A stretch of 64,000 nucleotides of DNA, from positions 1 through 64,000 of the forward strand of contig OZ244857.1 in assembly GCA_965220935.1 (NCBI GenBank), in the 5' to 3' direction. Below the pieces are notes generated by a model. It saw only the letters and a list, made by a program, of their open reading frames with translations. It was not told where the DNA came from and did not search any database. The position numbers were made by a program, and so were the translations under genes. Below are positions 28,409-38,154 of this stretch, one piece after another. The DNA is from Bin80 sp965220935 (GTDB lineage Bacteria; Bacteroidota; Rhodothermia; Rhodothermales; Bin80). How positions within the stretch are numbered: the first letter of the stretch is position 1; each line of letters begins with the position of its first letter.

Positions 28409-29119
28409 CTAACCGAGAGGGCGTAAATAATTCGCAGCTACCAAGATACCTGCAATCAATATCATGGTTCCGACAACCCAGCGAGTTGATGTCAAGACAG
28501 CACTTTTAATTTCGGCGCGTGTTTCTGCATTTTGAGTTTGCATTTCGGCGCGCATTTCTGCATTTTGAGTTTGCATTTCGGCGCGAATTTCTGCATTTTG
28601 AGTTTGCATTTCGGCGCGAATTTCTGCATTTTGAGTTTGCATTTCGGCGCGCATTTCTGCATTTTGAGTTTGCATTTCGGCGCGCATTTTTATATTTTCA
28701 GCCCGCATTTCAGCCCGCATTATTGCATTTTCGGCGCGCATTTCAGCATTTTCGGCGCGCATTATTGCATTTTCGGCACGCATTTCAGCATTTTCGGCGC
28801 GCATTTCAGCATTTTCAACTCGCAGGTCAGAAAATGTTTTGTCCGTTTTTGAGTCTAACTCCTCAATCTTAGTATCTGTTTTGGCATGGAGTTCCAAGTT
28901 TTCTGTATGCAGTTTTTCATCTGCTGTTTTCCTTTCAGCGCGTAAGCGACCGTTTTCTGATTGTTGCTGCGCAAACAGACCGTCAACATACTCCTTGGTT
29001 GGCACGTTTTTAAGTGCTTGATCCACAGCAGTTCTAACTTCCTCAGATTGAACTTGAGGCTTCTCTGACTCTGCACTAGCAGAATTCACTTTACGGGTCA
29101 CTGTTTCAGAATTTGACAT
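28409..29119 (-). CDS. Repeat-rich coiled-coil protein with C-terminal membrane anchor (DUF1640-like)
   Basis: This 236-residue protein opens MSNSETVTRKVNSASAES, followed by AVDQAL and KEYVDGLFAQQ. It then runs as one long coiled coil built from 7- and 11-residue repeats (MRAENAE and MRAEMQTQNAE) and ends in a single membrane segment (WVVGTMILIAGILVAANYL). N- and C-termini align by eye with the broken gene at 49578-49965 (shared M.NS...RK.NSA, AVD.AL, QQ.S, EIKS...TRW). DUF1640/CCDC90-like proteins of this plan are frequent in bacteria and lack a known bacterial function. Repeat number is likely to vary between strains. It is monocistronic. Confidence 0.7.
   Translation of the reverse strand: MSNSETVTRKVNSASAESEKPQVQSEEVRTAVDQALKNVPTKEYVDGLFAQQQSENGRLRAERKTADEKLHTENLELHAKTDTKIEELDSKTDKTFSDLRVENAEMRAENAEMRAENAIMRAENAEMRAENAIMRAEMRAENIKMRAEMQTQNAEMRAEMQTQNAEIRAEMQTQNAEIRAEMQTQNAEMRAEMQTQNAETRAEIKSAVLTSTRWVVGTMILIAGILVAANYLRPLG
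28510..28820 (-). repeat. 33-bp and 21-bp coding tandem repeats in the coiled-coil gene
   Basis: Five nearly identical 33-bp units (28510-28542, 28543-28575, 28576-28608, 28609-28641, 28642-28674) are followed by a diverged 33-bp unit and then shorter units of about 21 bp up to roughly 28820. All are multiples of three, so gains or losses keep the frame and simply lengthen or shorten the coiled coil. Each unit contains GGCGCGC-like bases coding the repeated RAE. Confidence 0.9.
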
Positions 29120-29649
29120 AAGCTATAATAAATGGTTTCTAATAAGATATATATCACAAGATCTTTAATAACTGAAGTTAACTAAAATCTCTATCTAAGG
29201 TTCCAACCATGCTTGATTACACAATCTTATTAACATATTGCGTTACCTACATCTCCCTGATCGGTTCAAAATAACCTAAATTTCAGATTCCTTAATCTGC
29301 CTCTGAATATTATTTTCAAATGGTCATATCATTAGAAAAGTTACATGAACCAGTGCAAACTGGCGATCAGTGATGCGAAGAATCCTAGGAGTGCAAAGAT
29401 CGGATTAATTAAGTTAACGCTTATGCTTAACTAACCCCTCCTCTAACCATAGAATATCCTCAACGCAATCAATGATAGTTAGAGAATAGAAACTAATTGG
29501 ACTAATACGTTGGCTAATGTTAGTAAATAATCAATTGAAATCAGTTGTGGCTACATTGCAACTTGTGTTAAGGAAATGCCGCCAAAGATACCAAGGCCAA
29601 AACTCTGCAATCCTTTGCGCTTCATTGAATGTAGCAGGATGCTCATTCA
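29120..29649. other. Intergenic, 530 bp, no gene seen
   Basis: AT-rich, with stops in all frames, upstream of the coiled-coil gene and ahead of the IS1595 relic. Nothing recognisable was found in it. Confidence 0.4.
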
Positions 29650-29960
29650 TATACAGATGACAGGACTTTCTTATATTGGGCTAAATTGAAAGCATGATTT
29701 CGTGAATCACTCCATTCAAGAATACGTTAGTGGTTTAGTTCATACCTATGGTATAGGGTCATTCTGGACTATGATCAAGCGTCTTCACTAGGGCACATAC
29801 CATCATCTCAGAAAGATATACCTGAACAGATCTATCGTGGAGTATACAGGTCGTGAACTCAATACGATTGGTCAGATAAATGGTGGCGATGTGGTAGATA
29901 GGCGGTTGAAGAATAAGCAACCGCATGTAGATCACGGCTTAGACCAGGCTTTGATAAGCG
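29650..29960 (+). pseudogene. C-terminal relic of an IS1595-family transposase
   Basis: The plus strand reads VNHSIQEYVSGLVHTYGIGSF then WTMIKRLH, a stop, GTYHHL and, after a small change, VEYTGRELNTIGQI. This follows the characteristic IS1595 C-terminal block (VNHS..EYV.G.VHTNGIESFWS.LKRG..GTYH), including the position of the catalytic acidic residue region. A preceding TDDRTF in another frame may be the second catalytic Asp. The ORF is broken by stops and frameshifts, and no terminal repeats were found. It ends about 20 bases before the methyltransferase relic. Confidence 0.65.
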
Positions 29961-29982
29961 ACTCAATAGTTGGTATGTAGTG

Positions 29983-31130
29983 ATGAGTACTGTCAACTGG
30001 GACAACCGCACTCTCTTTCACGGAGATAATTTGAAGGTTCTCCGTGCAATGAACAGTGAATCCGTAGACTTGATTGCTACAGATCCACCGTTCAACAAGG
30101 GTAAGGATTTTCATGCTACACCAGATTCACTGACTGCTGGAGCAAAGTTTCAAGATCGTTGGAGCTGGGAACAGGATGTACATCAAGACTGGGTAGACAA
30201 ACTCAAAGATCATGGAGGCTATTGAATCGGCACGGTTTGCTCACTCGGATGGTATGTGTTTTATAGCCATGCGTTTACTTGAAATGCACAGAGTAATGAG
30301 GCCTACTGGGAGTATTTACCTGCATTGTGATCCTACTGCTAGTCATTATCTCAAGGCCGTCATGGATGCTATCTTTGGGTGGAAAAATTTTAGGAATGAA
30401 ATAGTCTGGCATTATCAAACTGGCGGTGCATCAAAAAGGTGGTTTTCTAAGAAACAGGATCATATATAATTCCCCAATCAAAGATAAAACCAAGCTGCCC
30501 ATGGATGTTTGGATAGATATTCAAGCATTGAATCCAGTTGCTAATGAACGCACTGGTTATCCTACACAAAAGGCCATTAGCACTCTACGAGAGAATCATC
30601 AAAGCTAGCAGCAACGAGGGAGACATTGTACTAGATTCTTTTGCTGGGTGTGCAACTACCTGTGTAGCAGCTGAGCGCTTGACCTCCAGTGGGTAGGAAT
30701 TGATATTTGGGATAAAGCACATGAGGTGGTTGTAGATAGACTCCAAAAGGAAGTAGGAGTTTTTGGAGAGGTAACATATACGCAGGAAAGCCAGAGTGTA
30801 CAGATGACAACGAAGAAGCAATTCCCTTTTTGCCTACCATAGAAAGAGTAAAAGAGCCTTCAGGTCCACGCTGGACTCGTGCAGAAATGTATGAGTACCT
30901 ATTGAATCGTCATGGGATGAAGTGTCAAGGATGTGACCGCGTATTTGATGATCCAAGATACTTGCAACTCGATCATAGTACTCAGATCAGACGGAGGCAT
31001 TAACCACATAACAAACCGTGTCCCACTATGTGGACCGTGTAACCAATTAAAAAGCAATATCTATACTCTCTGAGGACTCCGAAAAGAGAACAAGAAACGA
31101 GGGTTTATGGCCAAATGAAGAAAGGGAATT
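29983..31130 (+). pseudogene. Decayed DNA methyltransferase with fused C-terminal HNH domain
   Basis: Three or more frames must be joined to read it. The first (29983-30222) has NRTLFHGDNLKVL and the catalytic ATDPPFNKG (motif IV). The second (about 30215-30469) has MRLLEMHRVMRPTGSIYLHC then DPTASHYLKAVMDAIFGW. The third resumes at PMDVWIDIQALNP and RTGYPTQKA, then SSNEGDIVLDSFAGCATTCV (SAM motif I). The tail reads RAEMYEYLLNRHGMKCQGC, YLQLDHST and, after another break, DGGINHITNRVPLCGPCNQL, a clear HNH nuclease fold (two CxxC pairs, central DH). Order IV then I marks a beta-class N4-cytosine/N6-adenine enzyme. About 50 residues of the middle seem deleted. It is not functional as written. Confidence 0.78.
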
Positions 31131-31135
31131 AATCT

Positions 31136-31329
31136 AGGCACTGTCAAGAGGACAAAATGAGGCCTCCTGGCCACCACATTCACAGGAAGAGTTGAATGAG
31201 GAGTTTGATCGTAGATATTGAGACAATGCGAAAGCTGTGTTCCAAACAGTTGAGTACCTAAACCACGCAGAGAGCCCAAGAAGTGAAGCCACTGATTCCC
31301 CAGAATCCGTATTTGCTTTGCAATTGTAA
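31136..31329 (+). other. Possible decayed coding fragment after the methyltransferase relic
   Basis: One plus-strand frame reads LSRGQNEASWPPHSQEELNE then EFDRRY, a stop, and DNAKAVFQTVEYLNHAESPR up to a TAA at about 31329. The amino-acid choice looks protein-like (charged, few rare residues) and the frame is open apart from one TGA. The family is not recognised. It may be a companion gene of the methyltransferase or chance. Confidence 0.25.
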
Positions 31330-31378
31330 TCCCTAATAATCATTGAGATAAGAGATTTTGGTCAGTCATGCGATGAAT

Positions 31379-31999
31379 CTATTGAAGATCACTGATGTAT
31401 TGATCAACAGCCTGGATTGAAGTTTTCAAACGATCTTCATGAGTGCCTTGAATGTTAACTGTCCTGAGGCCATACTTTTTTGATTCCTCATGAAGTAGTT
31501 TATGGGAATGTAGTCTCTGCTTAGGTCCTGACCGTTGCCCAGGATCTGGAACCCAAGCAATATCTGGCTCGGTAAACAGATAAAGCCCCGACTGATGACG
31601 CTCAGCGGCGCGCTCAATTGATTTGGGGCATACCCCAAAATAGATTCGTTGGTAAACACATGTAGTGAACAGATCAGTATCAAGAAACATCAATCGGTGA
31701 GCATTTTGACTCTGCTTGACAACGAGATCTAAGTGTCCCTTTGCAATGACATGTACATCAGACTCAACAGGAACGTCACCCTTAGAATCTACAAATAATC
31801 GTAAGTATTCCTCAATCCAAACTGTGTTATACTCCGCGGCTAATGCTTTCGCAAGCGTAGTCTTCCCCGTTGATTCAGCTCCCATCACAACAATCGTGGG
31901 TAGGATCTGGGGTCTGTTTGATTTATGAGTGAACACAGAATGTGAATTAAGTACCATTAAAGATCGCTGCCTACCATCATCAAACACCATGGCGTACAA
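31379..31999 (-). CDS. NadR-like ATPase (ribosylnicotinamide kinase domain, AAA_28)
   Basis: About 190-206 residues; the first Met is followed by another at residue 15, and either may be used. A P-loop GAESTGKT (residues 40-47) is followed by IEEYLRLFVDSKG, FLDTDLFTTCVYQRIYFG and YLFTEPDIAWVPDPGQRSG. These segments match the kinase half of NadR (EYGRDYV, DTD..TT, PWV.DGLR). No nucleotidyltransferase domain is present, so it is a stand-alone kinase domain, predicted to phosphorylate nicotinamide riboside or a similar nucleoside. No NAD gene is nearby. The specific substrate is inference. Confidence 0.75.
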   Translation of the reverse strand: MYAMVFDDGRQRSLMVLNSHSVFTHKSNRPQILPTIVVMGAESTGKTTLAKALAAEYNTVWIEEYLRLFVDSKGDVPVESDVHVIAKGHLDLVVKQSQNAHRLMFLDTDLFTTCVYQRIYFGVCPKSIERAAERHQSGLYLFTEPDIAWVPDPGQRSGPKQRLHSHKLLHEESKKYGLRTVNIQGTHEDRLKTSIQAVDQYISDLQ

Positions 32000-32915
32000 A
32001 AATACTCATCTGAATGAAAATCATTATAAAAGAGTTTGGTCACTGCTACGTTAAAGAGTGGCGCTGAGGTCCATCAAGGATTTGCGTGAATGGTTCAAGG
32101 GATCCAATAGGCTACCGCAACTAATAATACCAAGAGATTCAGTAATTTATGTTGACATTGCGAGAAAGTGCAACCTATAATGCATCATAACAGAAAATTC
32201 TGTGCTGAGTAAAAGTTGATATTTAAATGGACAGAGACGATTTAGACATTAATGATATGATTACCCAAGATCAAGCGCAGCAACTTTATGGGTCGTTCCC
32301 CAGAGAGGGGTTCTCTTGCAATTTCTATGATGCGACCTAAGCAGATAGAATCCATGTTCTCTCAGACGTGAACTTAATGAACATTGAACGCGATGTTCAT
32401 CAAGACTACCTGTAGAAATCATCATTAGGACAATGCAAGTTAAGGGAAATCAGAATGTTTCATTAGATGGAGTCAGAGTTGATCATGGCCATGTAAGGGC
32501 GACATTCCGCTTCAGAAATCAAAGCATTGACCTCCACAGTGAGAAACTTCTTCATGATGATGAGATGACAACAGGGCATTAAAATCATGAACGTCTATTC
32601 TGATCAAACTGTATATGATCATTTGAAGAAATGTACAGAAATTTTTGATGAAAGCGTCTCTGAGTTTGCAACACAATTAACCGATCAAGTATCTTTCTCA
32701 GCACTAAAGAGTCATATAGAAACACGGCGAACTCAAGATTCAAATGATAGAAGATGCCGCTGTCATCAAAGTAAACGATTGATATTCGGTTTGTCGCGCT
32801 TTGGACGATATGTCGCGCGACGTTGTCAACTTTCAGATGAGTTTCGTTCATTCAGTGTTATCACTAGATGTCAAGTCCTTGTCAGAGGAATATAGCTCAC
32901 AGGTAATCATTCACC
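32000..32915. other. Intergenic, 900 bp, with short unassigned ORFs
   Basis: Upstream of recG. Short frames include one from 32227 (MDRDDLDINDMITQDQAQQL) that stops after 37 codons, one near 32434 (MQVKGNQNVSLDGVRVDHGH) of about 49 codons, and one at 32587-32895 of 102 codons rich in Arg, Cys and His at its end. None resembles a known family and coding quality is poor. They may be fragments of decayed genes. The recG promoter should lie near the right end. Confidence 0.35.
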
Positions 32916-35015
32916 ATGGAAAATAACGTTTTTGGAGAGACCATCCAATATTTCAAGGGGGTAGGGCCACATCGTGCGGATGTGCTGTCCAAGTCTGGCG
33001 TGAAAACCTGTCTGGATCTATTGCATTATTTTCCCAGACGATATCTAGATCATTCAAATGTAGCTCACATTGTGGAATTGGGTTCCGACGGAGAAACGGT
33101 AACGATTATTGCAACAGTCATCAAAGTAGAGGTCATTAGAGGTCGTCATCGTGAGCGATTAGAAGTGCATGTTCGCGATGAATGGAACGGGCATATGACA
33201 TTGATTTGGTTCAAGGGGATTAAGTGGATCCAAAAAGCGTTTATCGCAGGTCACAAGATTGCATTTACGGGTGAAGTGTCACGATACGGAAATAAGTGGA
33301 CGATGGTGCATCCAGATTTTGATAGACTAGATGAGGGGGGGCCTCAACTTTCAACAGGCAGAATCATCTCTCTTTATCCAGGTGATGCCCGTCTGCAAGC
33401 CGTTAGGTTGAATAGTAAATCATTCCGCCACATCATTTTTCATCTCATCAAGGATAGGGGGATAGAGTTTCCAGAAATTCTACCAGAATGGATCTTACAT
33501 AAGTACAATCTCATTGATGGTCGGGTTGCTCTTCGAGCGATCCACTTTCCGAAAAGCCATCAAGAGTTAGAGATGGCAAGACATAGGCTTAAATTTGAAG
33601 AGCTATTTTTCTTTCAATTAGTCATGCAGCGCGTCAAAAAAAAGCGCGCTGAAGGAATAGGAATTCGAATGGAACTTCAAGGCGCCAATTTTAAGAAGTT
33701 CATCTATGAGGTGCTACCATTTGAATTGACGAATGGCCAGAAAGATGCCCTCAAAACCATTGAACAAGATATGTTCAGTGGCTTTCCAATGTACAGGATG
33801 ATTCAGGGAGATGTTGGCTGTGGAAAGACTGTCGTCGCAGTCGCAGCACTGATTTTGGCGGTAGATAGTAAGTTTCAGGGTGCATTTATGGCACCAACAG
33901 AGGTGCTAGCCGAGCAACAATATGCAAGTCTATCAAGTTACCTTCATCCGCTGGGGATCTCGGTAGGGCTCTTGATTGGAGGGCAAGCAAAGAGTGCTCG
34001 TGATCGTATACTTGCGCAAATTTCCACTGGAACAATTGACATTGTTGTTGGGACGCACGCGCTTTTCCAGAAGCATGTAAAGTTTAATAAGTTGGCGTTA
34101 GTGGTCGTTGATGAACAGCATCGCTTTGGAGTTGAGCAGCGGGCAAGTTTGGTTGCCAAAGGCAAGAATCCTCATGTACTGTTGATGAGTGCAACGCCAA
34201 TCCCTCGCTCGCTCTCGTTGACACGATACGGTGATCTAAGTATGACGACGATTCAAGAACTGCCCAAGGGGAGAAAACCAATCGTGACTAAATTACTGTG
34301 GGAGAGTCGCCGGTCAGAGATGGAGTCTATGGTGATGGAGCAGTTGAAACAGGGGCGGCAGGCTTATATTGTGTACCCTCAGGTTGAAGAAAGTGAGAAG
34401 AGTGACTTGAAAAATGCAGAGGCTGGATTTAAGGCCTGGCAGTTACTTTGCAGAGATAACCAAGTTGGACTTGTCCATGGCAAGATGAAGAGTTCGGAAA
34501 AGGAAATGGTCATGGCGAAGTTCAAGTCCACCCAGTATCAGGTCTTGGTTGCAACCACGGTCATAGAAGTTGGTGTTGACACGCCAGAAGCCACGATCAT
34601 GGTCATTGAGCATGCGGAGAGATTTGGGTTGAGCCAACTGCATCAGTTAAGAGGCAGGGTTGGGCGAGGGATCCATCAAAGTTATTGTGTTTTGATGGCC
34701 GACTGGCGGCAATCCCCAGAATCTAAAGAACGATTAAGGGTCATTGAGAGTACTACAGACGGATTTAAGATTAGTGAAGCGGATTTGAAGATTCGAGGCG
34801 CGGGAGATTTAATTGGAACGCGTCAAAGTGGATTACCAGAATTTAAGCTCGCCGATATCGTGGAGGATCGACAAATTGTTCATGAGGCTGGTCAGGCAGT
34901 GGCCGATCTCAACAACAGCGATGAGAATCTCAATTTACCAGAGCATCAGTACCTGCGCAGTCATTTTGAGCAGTTTGTTCTGACGCGTATGGAAGGGTAT
35001 GCTCGTATGGATTAG
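32916..35015 (+). CDS. recG: ATP-dependent DNA helicase RecG
   Basis: RecG remodels stalled forks and branched DNA. The 699-residue protein has the N-terminal helix-hairpin-like start (YFKGVGPHRADVL), a wedge/OB domain (TVTIIATVIKVE, FTGEVSRYGNKWTMVHPDF), and the helicase core. That core has Walker A GDVGCGKT at 298-305, MAPTEVLAEQQ, VVVDEQHRFG with DEQH at 400-403, LLMSATPIPRSL, VATTVIEVGVD and QLRGRVGRG. It ends with the RecG-specific tail (DLKIRGAGDLIGTRQSGLPE). It is followed 8 bases later by the hydroxylase gene, so the two are likely co-transcribed. Confidence 0.96.
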   Translation: MENNVFGETIQYFKGVGPHRADVLSKSGVKTCLDLLHYFPRRYLDHSNVAHIVELGSDGETVTIIATVIKVEVIRGRHRERLEVHVRDEWNGHMTLIWFKGIKWIQKAFIAGHKIAFTGEVSRYGNKWTMVHPDFDRLDEGGPQLSTGRIISLYPGDARLQAVRLNSKSFRHIIFHLIKDRGIEFPEILPEWILHKYNLIDGRVALRAIHFPKSHQELEMARHRLKFEELFFFQLVMQRVKKKRAEGIGIRMELQGANFKKFIYEVLPFELTNGQKDALKTIEQDMFSGFPMYRMIQGDVGCGKTVVAVAALILAVDSKFQGAFMAPTEVLAEQQYASLSSYLHPLGISVGLLIGGQAKSARDRILAQISTGTIDIVVGTHALFQKHVKFNKLALVVVDEQHRFGVEQRASLVAKGKNPHVLLMSATPIPRSLSLTRYGDLSMTTIQELPKGRKPIVTKLLWESRRSEMESMVMEQLKQGRQAYIVYPQVEESEKSDLKNAEAGFKAWQLLCRDNQVGLVHGKMKSSEKEMVMAKFKSTQYQVLVATTVIEVGVDTPEATIMVIEHAERFGLSQLHQLRGRVGRGIHQSYCVLMADWRQSPESKERLRVIESTTDGFKISEADLKIRGAGDLIGTRQSGLPEFKLADIVEDRQIVHEAGQAVADLNNSDENLNLPEHQYLRSHFEQFVLTRMEGYARMD

Positions 35016-35023
35016 GCCATCAT

Positions 35024-35917
35024 ATGCAGAAATACTGGGATATTTTTCTGAGTGGTTATGAGGCGTACGCCTATTATTTGTGGACAGAAATCACAATTCC
35101 ACACTGGCACAACTACTTTTATTGGCTCATTGGCGTGAGTGGATTTTTCTTTGCCTTAGAGCTCTGTACGCCTTGGCGCAAAGAACAGCGAAAATTCAGG
35201 CATGATTTCTGGCTTGATTTATTCTATATGTTTTTCAACTATTTTCTGTTCTCGCTATTTATTTTCAATGCAGCGAGTATGGTGGTCGTGAATCTGTTCA
35301 ATGATGCTTTGTCTAGTGTTGGAATGACTAATATTATTGCTGTTCACATCGGGTCTCTTCCCGCATGGGTGCAGCTCATTATTCTATTTGTGATTCGTGA
35401 TTTTATTCACTGGAATGTTCATCGTCTCTTACATCATGTTCCAGTATTATGGGAATTTCACAAGGTACATCATTCGGTGGAAGAGATGGGTTTTGCGGCG
35501 CATCTACGATTCCATTGGATGGAAAATGTTGTCTATAACGGGCTTCAGTATATTCCATTAGCGATGATTGGGTTCGGACTTGAGGAGTATTTCATTGTAT
35601 ATTTAATTACACTAGTGATTGGTCATGCCAATCATAGTAACCTATGGGTTCCATTAGGGCCATTGAAGTATATTATCAATAGTCCTCAGATGCATATTTG
35701 GCATCATGCCAAGCATTGGCCGGAGGGGCATCCTTACGGGATCAATTACGGAATTAGCCTCAGCCTTTGGGATTACTTGTTCAAGACGGCCTCTATCCCG
35801 CACAGTGGACGCGATATTGAGCTTGGTTTTGAGGACATAGAGGAGTTTCCTAAAACTTTTTTTAGTCAAATTCTACACGGAATGGGTCGACCGAGCCGCC
35901 GTGATAACTCCAATTAA
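35024..35917 (+). CDS. Sterol desaturase/fatty acid hydroxylase family membrane protein
   Basis: This 297-residue integral membrane di-iron enzyme has several hydrophobic segments (for example FYWLIGVSGFFFALELC) and the histidine clusters that bind the metal centre: HWNVHRLLHH, HKVHHS, HANHSN and HIWHH. Members hydroxylate or desaturate sterols, carotenoids, fatty acids or plasmalogens, and the substrate cannot be told here. It follows recG after eight bases. After its stop there is a 130-bp gap ending in the IS1634 element. Confidence 0.88.
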   Translation: MQKYWDIFLSGYEAYAYYLWTEITIPHWHNYFYWLIGVSGFFFALELCTPWRKEQRKFRHDFWLDLFYMFFNYFLFSLFIFNAASMVVVNLFNDALSSVGMTNIIAVHIGSLPAWVQLIILFVIRDFIHWNVHRLLHHVPVLWEFHKVHHSVEEMGFAAHLRFHWMENVVYNGLQYIPLAMIGFGLEEYFIVYLITLVIGHANHSNLWVPLGPLKYIINSPQMHIWHHAKHWPEGHPYGINYGISLSLWDYLFKTASIPHSGRDIELGFEDIEEFPKTFFSQILHGMGRPSRRDNSN

Positions 35918-36017
35918 TGGGTATGCATAAATCTGAATAGGGGAGTGCAGTTGCTCACTAATCTTGATGGTTTAATGTCTCGCCCTATCGTAATCATAGG
36001 GATGCACTGTTTGAGAG

Positions 36018-36048
36018 CTATTTGGCGAAGTTCCATCGATCTATTTTA
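36018..36048 (-). pseudogene. Severed last codons of the sulfatase gene, left of the IS
   Basis: On the minus strand, the bases just left of the IS read TAAA (target duplicate), then ATA GAT CGA TGG AAC TTC GCC AAA TAG. If the IS and one copy of the 4-bp duplication are removed, these codons join in frame to the sulfatase segment at 38155-38160, completing ...CSQSKIDRWNFAK and a stop. A short ending with WNF is plausible for a sulfatase. The join is my reconstruction. Confidence 0.6.
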
Positions 36049-38154
36049 CGCAAGTTTGCAAGGGCATCAGATTTTTGAGACAATTTTCAAAATAATTTAC
36101 TGATTTTTTCCTAAAAATCAGTGTTTTTAGCCCAAAATTACCAGATTTCGGCCTTTTTTTTGGGGGTTTAAAATTTGTTTTCTCAAAAAACTCTAATGTA
36201 GTGGACTTTTTTTCAACTTTTTTGGACTCACGCGTATAACTCCTTTTAATTACTCCCATATTTCATGTTTATTCGCGCCAAATCTCGAACCCTTAAATCT
36301 GGCAAAAAAGCCACCTGTTTCTCTTTAGCGATTACCTACCGTGTTAACGGTCTTACAAAGCAACGAACGCTCTTAAATCTGGGGAAGCATTTCAGTATTC
36401 CCCAAGATCAATGGAGACGGCTCATGCATATGATTGAAGATGACCTACGGGGAGTTCCACGGCTTCCAATGGAGGATCAAGTGATAGAGCGTACAGGGAA
36501 GGAACTGGTTGAAAAACTCAAGGCACAGGGGTTTGATATTCATGATCCGCGAGATGATAGAGACGCAATTATTACCCATGAAATTGAGCACATTGACTCG
36601 CGAACTGTCGGAGGTGAACGTGTAGCATTGAAAGCGCTTAGCTTACTGGGGTTTGAAAAGATCCTCAACACCCTGGAGTTTAGCCAAGATCAGATTCACT
36701 GGGCGATGGGTTTAGTCGTGGGTCGCATGCTCAGTCCTGGCAGTGAATTGCAAACCCATCAATGGATGATGGAACGCTCAAGTATTTTAGACTTACTCAA
36801 TGCCACAGACCCGAGTCTGCGATCACTTTATAATGTTGGAGACCGTCTCTTTGATCATCATGAGACCATTATGAATGAACTTTTTGGCAAGACCAAAGAG
36901 TTGTTGGGCTTTGGAGATACCGTGATTTTTTATGATTTGACCAATACCTATTACATGGGAAGTGAGCACGGGCCACTGCTCAAACATGGACGCAAAAAGA
37001 GAAATGATTGCCTATTGGTGACGCTGGCACTGGTTTTAGATGGGTCTGGATTTCCTCGCAAGGCGAAGATTTATCCTGGCAATGCCAGTGAGCCTCACAC
37101 ACTCAAACAAGCGATTGATCAACTGGATCAAACGAATCTAACGGTCATTATGGATGCGGGGATCGCGACAGAGGAAAACCTGACTTACCTAAGAAATAAG
37201 GGGCTTCACTGGCTGTGCGTTGAGCGGAGTAAAACGCCGACAGTGCCAAAGAAAAAGCCTCACAAAACGTTTCAAACGACGACAAACACACGGGTACGCG
37301 CCTGGTCATTTGGGGTGACAGATCAAGAGCAGCACGTATATTTGCATAGTGAAACGAAACAGATCAAGATACTAGATAAAAAGCGCACGGAATTTGAGAA
37401 AGCGATTGCGCATCTCAATGAGGGGCTTTCTGTGAAAGGTCGGCCGAAGAAGCTTCAGGTCATAGAAAAAAAAGTGGGACGCCTGACCGAGAAATACAAA
37501 AAGGTTGCCTATCAGTATGAGGTCAAGGTGATTGAGAAACAAGAGAGTCCGAATGCGGAACGGATCCAGATGCGTAAGCTGTCGGCCTACGATGAATGCA
37601 CAGACGCATCGGGGGGCTATGTGATCCGAACCAGTCACACCGATTGGGACTGCGAGGCCATTGCGCGCACTTATTGGCGGTTATCAGAGATTGAACAGAC
37701 CTTTCGCTCAATGAAATCGGAGCTAGGGTTACGTCCCATCTACCACCGGGATCCGTCACGGGTTGAGGCGCATCTGTTTTTGTCAATTCTTGCATTTCAC
37801 ATGGCGCATCTGATTCGTAGTAAACTACGCATTCATGGAATCCATAGTAGCTGGGGAACGCTCAAAGTCAGTCTCAATCATCAGACACGGATTACAACCG
37901 TGCTCCCACAAAACAAGACCCACTGCATTCTTCTCAAACAAGATGTAAATCTAAAACCATTCCAGCGAAAAGTGTTCAAAGCAATGGGAGTAAAATTGGG
38001 CAAAAATGCAAAAAAAGTGAAAGCACTACGCCCGCAAAAAGAAGCGTCAGAAATGGAGTAAAAAGTCATATAAAATAGCGCCTTCGTTCAAAATTCCTGA
38101 CATCAGGAAGCAGCAAAACTGCGGAAAAAATCCACTACAATTTGCAAACTTGCG
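36049..38154 (+). mobile_element. Complete IS1634-family insertion sequence
   Basis: The element spans 2,106 bp between perfect 13-bp inverted ends: CGCAAGTTTGCAA at 36049-36061 and TTGCAAACTTGCG at 38142-38154. It is flanked by the direct repeat TTTA (36045-36048 and 38155-38158), a probable target duplication. It holds a single long transposase gene. A diverged partial copy with the same end lies at 10750-11190. The intact transposase and perfect ends suggest it is recent and possibly still active. Confidence 0.88.
36265..38061 (+). CDS. IS1634-family transposase
   Basis: A 598-residue DDE transposase of the IS4 superfamily. The N-terminus (MFIRAKSRTLKSGKKATCFS, then RTLLNLGKHF) is typical of IS1634 proteins. 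Catalytic candidates are the Asp in VIFYDLTNTYYMG, the Asp in TVIMDAGIATEENL and the Glu in the C-terminal block TYWRLSEIEQTFRSMKSELG. A basic linker with coiled coil (KKLQVIEKKVGRLTEKYKK) precedes the last block. Uninterrupted from end to end. It sits 216 bp inside the left end of the element. Confidence 0.92.
   Translation: MFIRAKSRTLKSGKKATCFSLAITYRVNGLTKQRTLLNLGKHFSIPQDQWRRLMHMIEDDLRGVPRLPMEDQVIERTGKELVEKLKAQGFDIHDPRDDRDAIITHEIEHIDSRTVGGERVALKALSLLGFEKILNTLEFSQDQIHWAMGLVVGRMLSPGSELQTHQWMMERSSILDLLNATDPSLRSLYNVGDRLFDHHETIMNELFGKTKELLGFGDTVIFYDLTNTYYMGSEHGPLLKHGRKKRNDCLLVTLALVLDGSGFPRKAKIYPGNASEPHTLKQAIDQLDQTNLTVIMDAGIATEENLTYLRNKGLHWLCVERSKTPTVPKKKPHKTFQTTTNTRVRAWSFGVTDQEQHVYLHSETKQIKILDKKRTEFEKAIAHLNEGLSVKGRPKKLQVIEKKVGRLTEKYKKVAYQYEVKVIEKQESPNAERIQMRKLSAYDECTDASGGYVIRTSHTDWDCEAIARTYWRLSEIEQTFRSMKSELGLRPIYHRDPSRVEAHLFLSILAFHMAHLIRSKLRIHGIHSSWGTLKVSLNHQTRITTVLPQNKTHCILLKQDVNLKPFQRKVFKAMGVKLGKNAKKVKALRPQKEASEME

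Noticed and set aside
28519..28872. Plus-strand ORFs of phenylalanine/histidine-rich repeats opposite the coiled-coil gene
   Set aside because: They are the reverse reading of the RAEMQTQNAE repeats; the composition is unnatural and there is no start context.
32587..32895. 102-codon ORF upstream of recG
   Set aside because: Its composition shifts to an Arg/Cys/His-rich end, it matches no family and it overlaps antisense open frames; kept only as part of the intergenic note.
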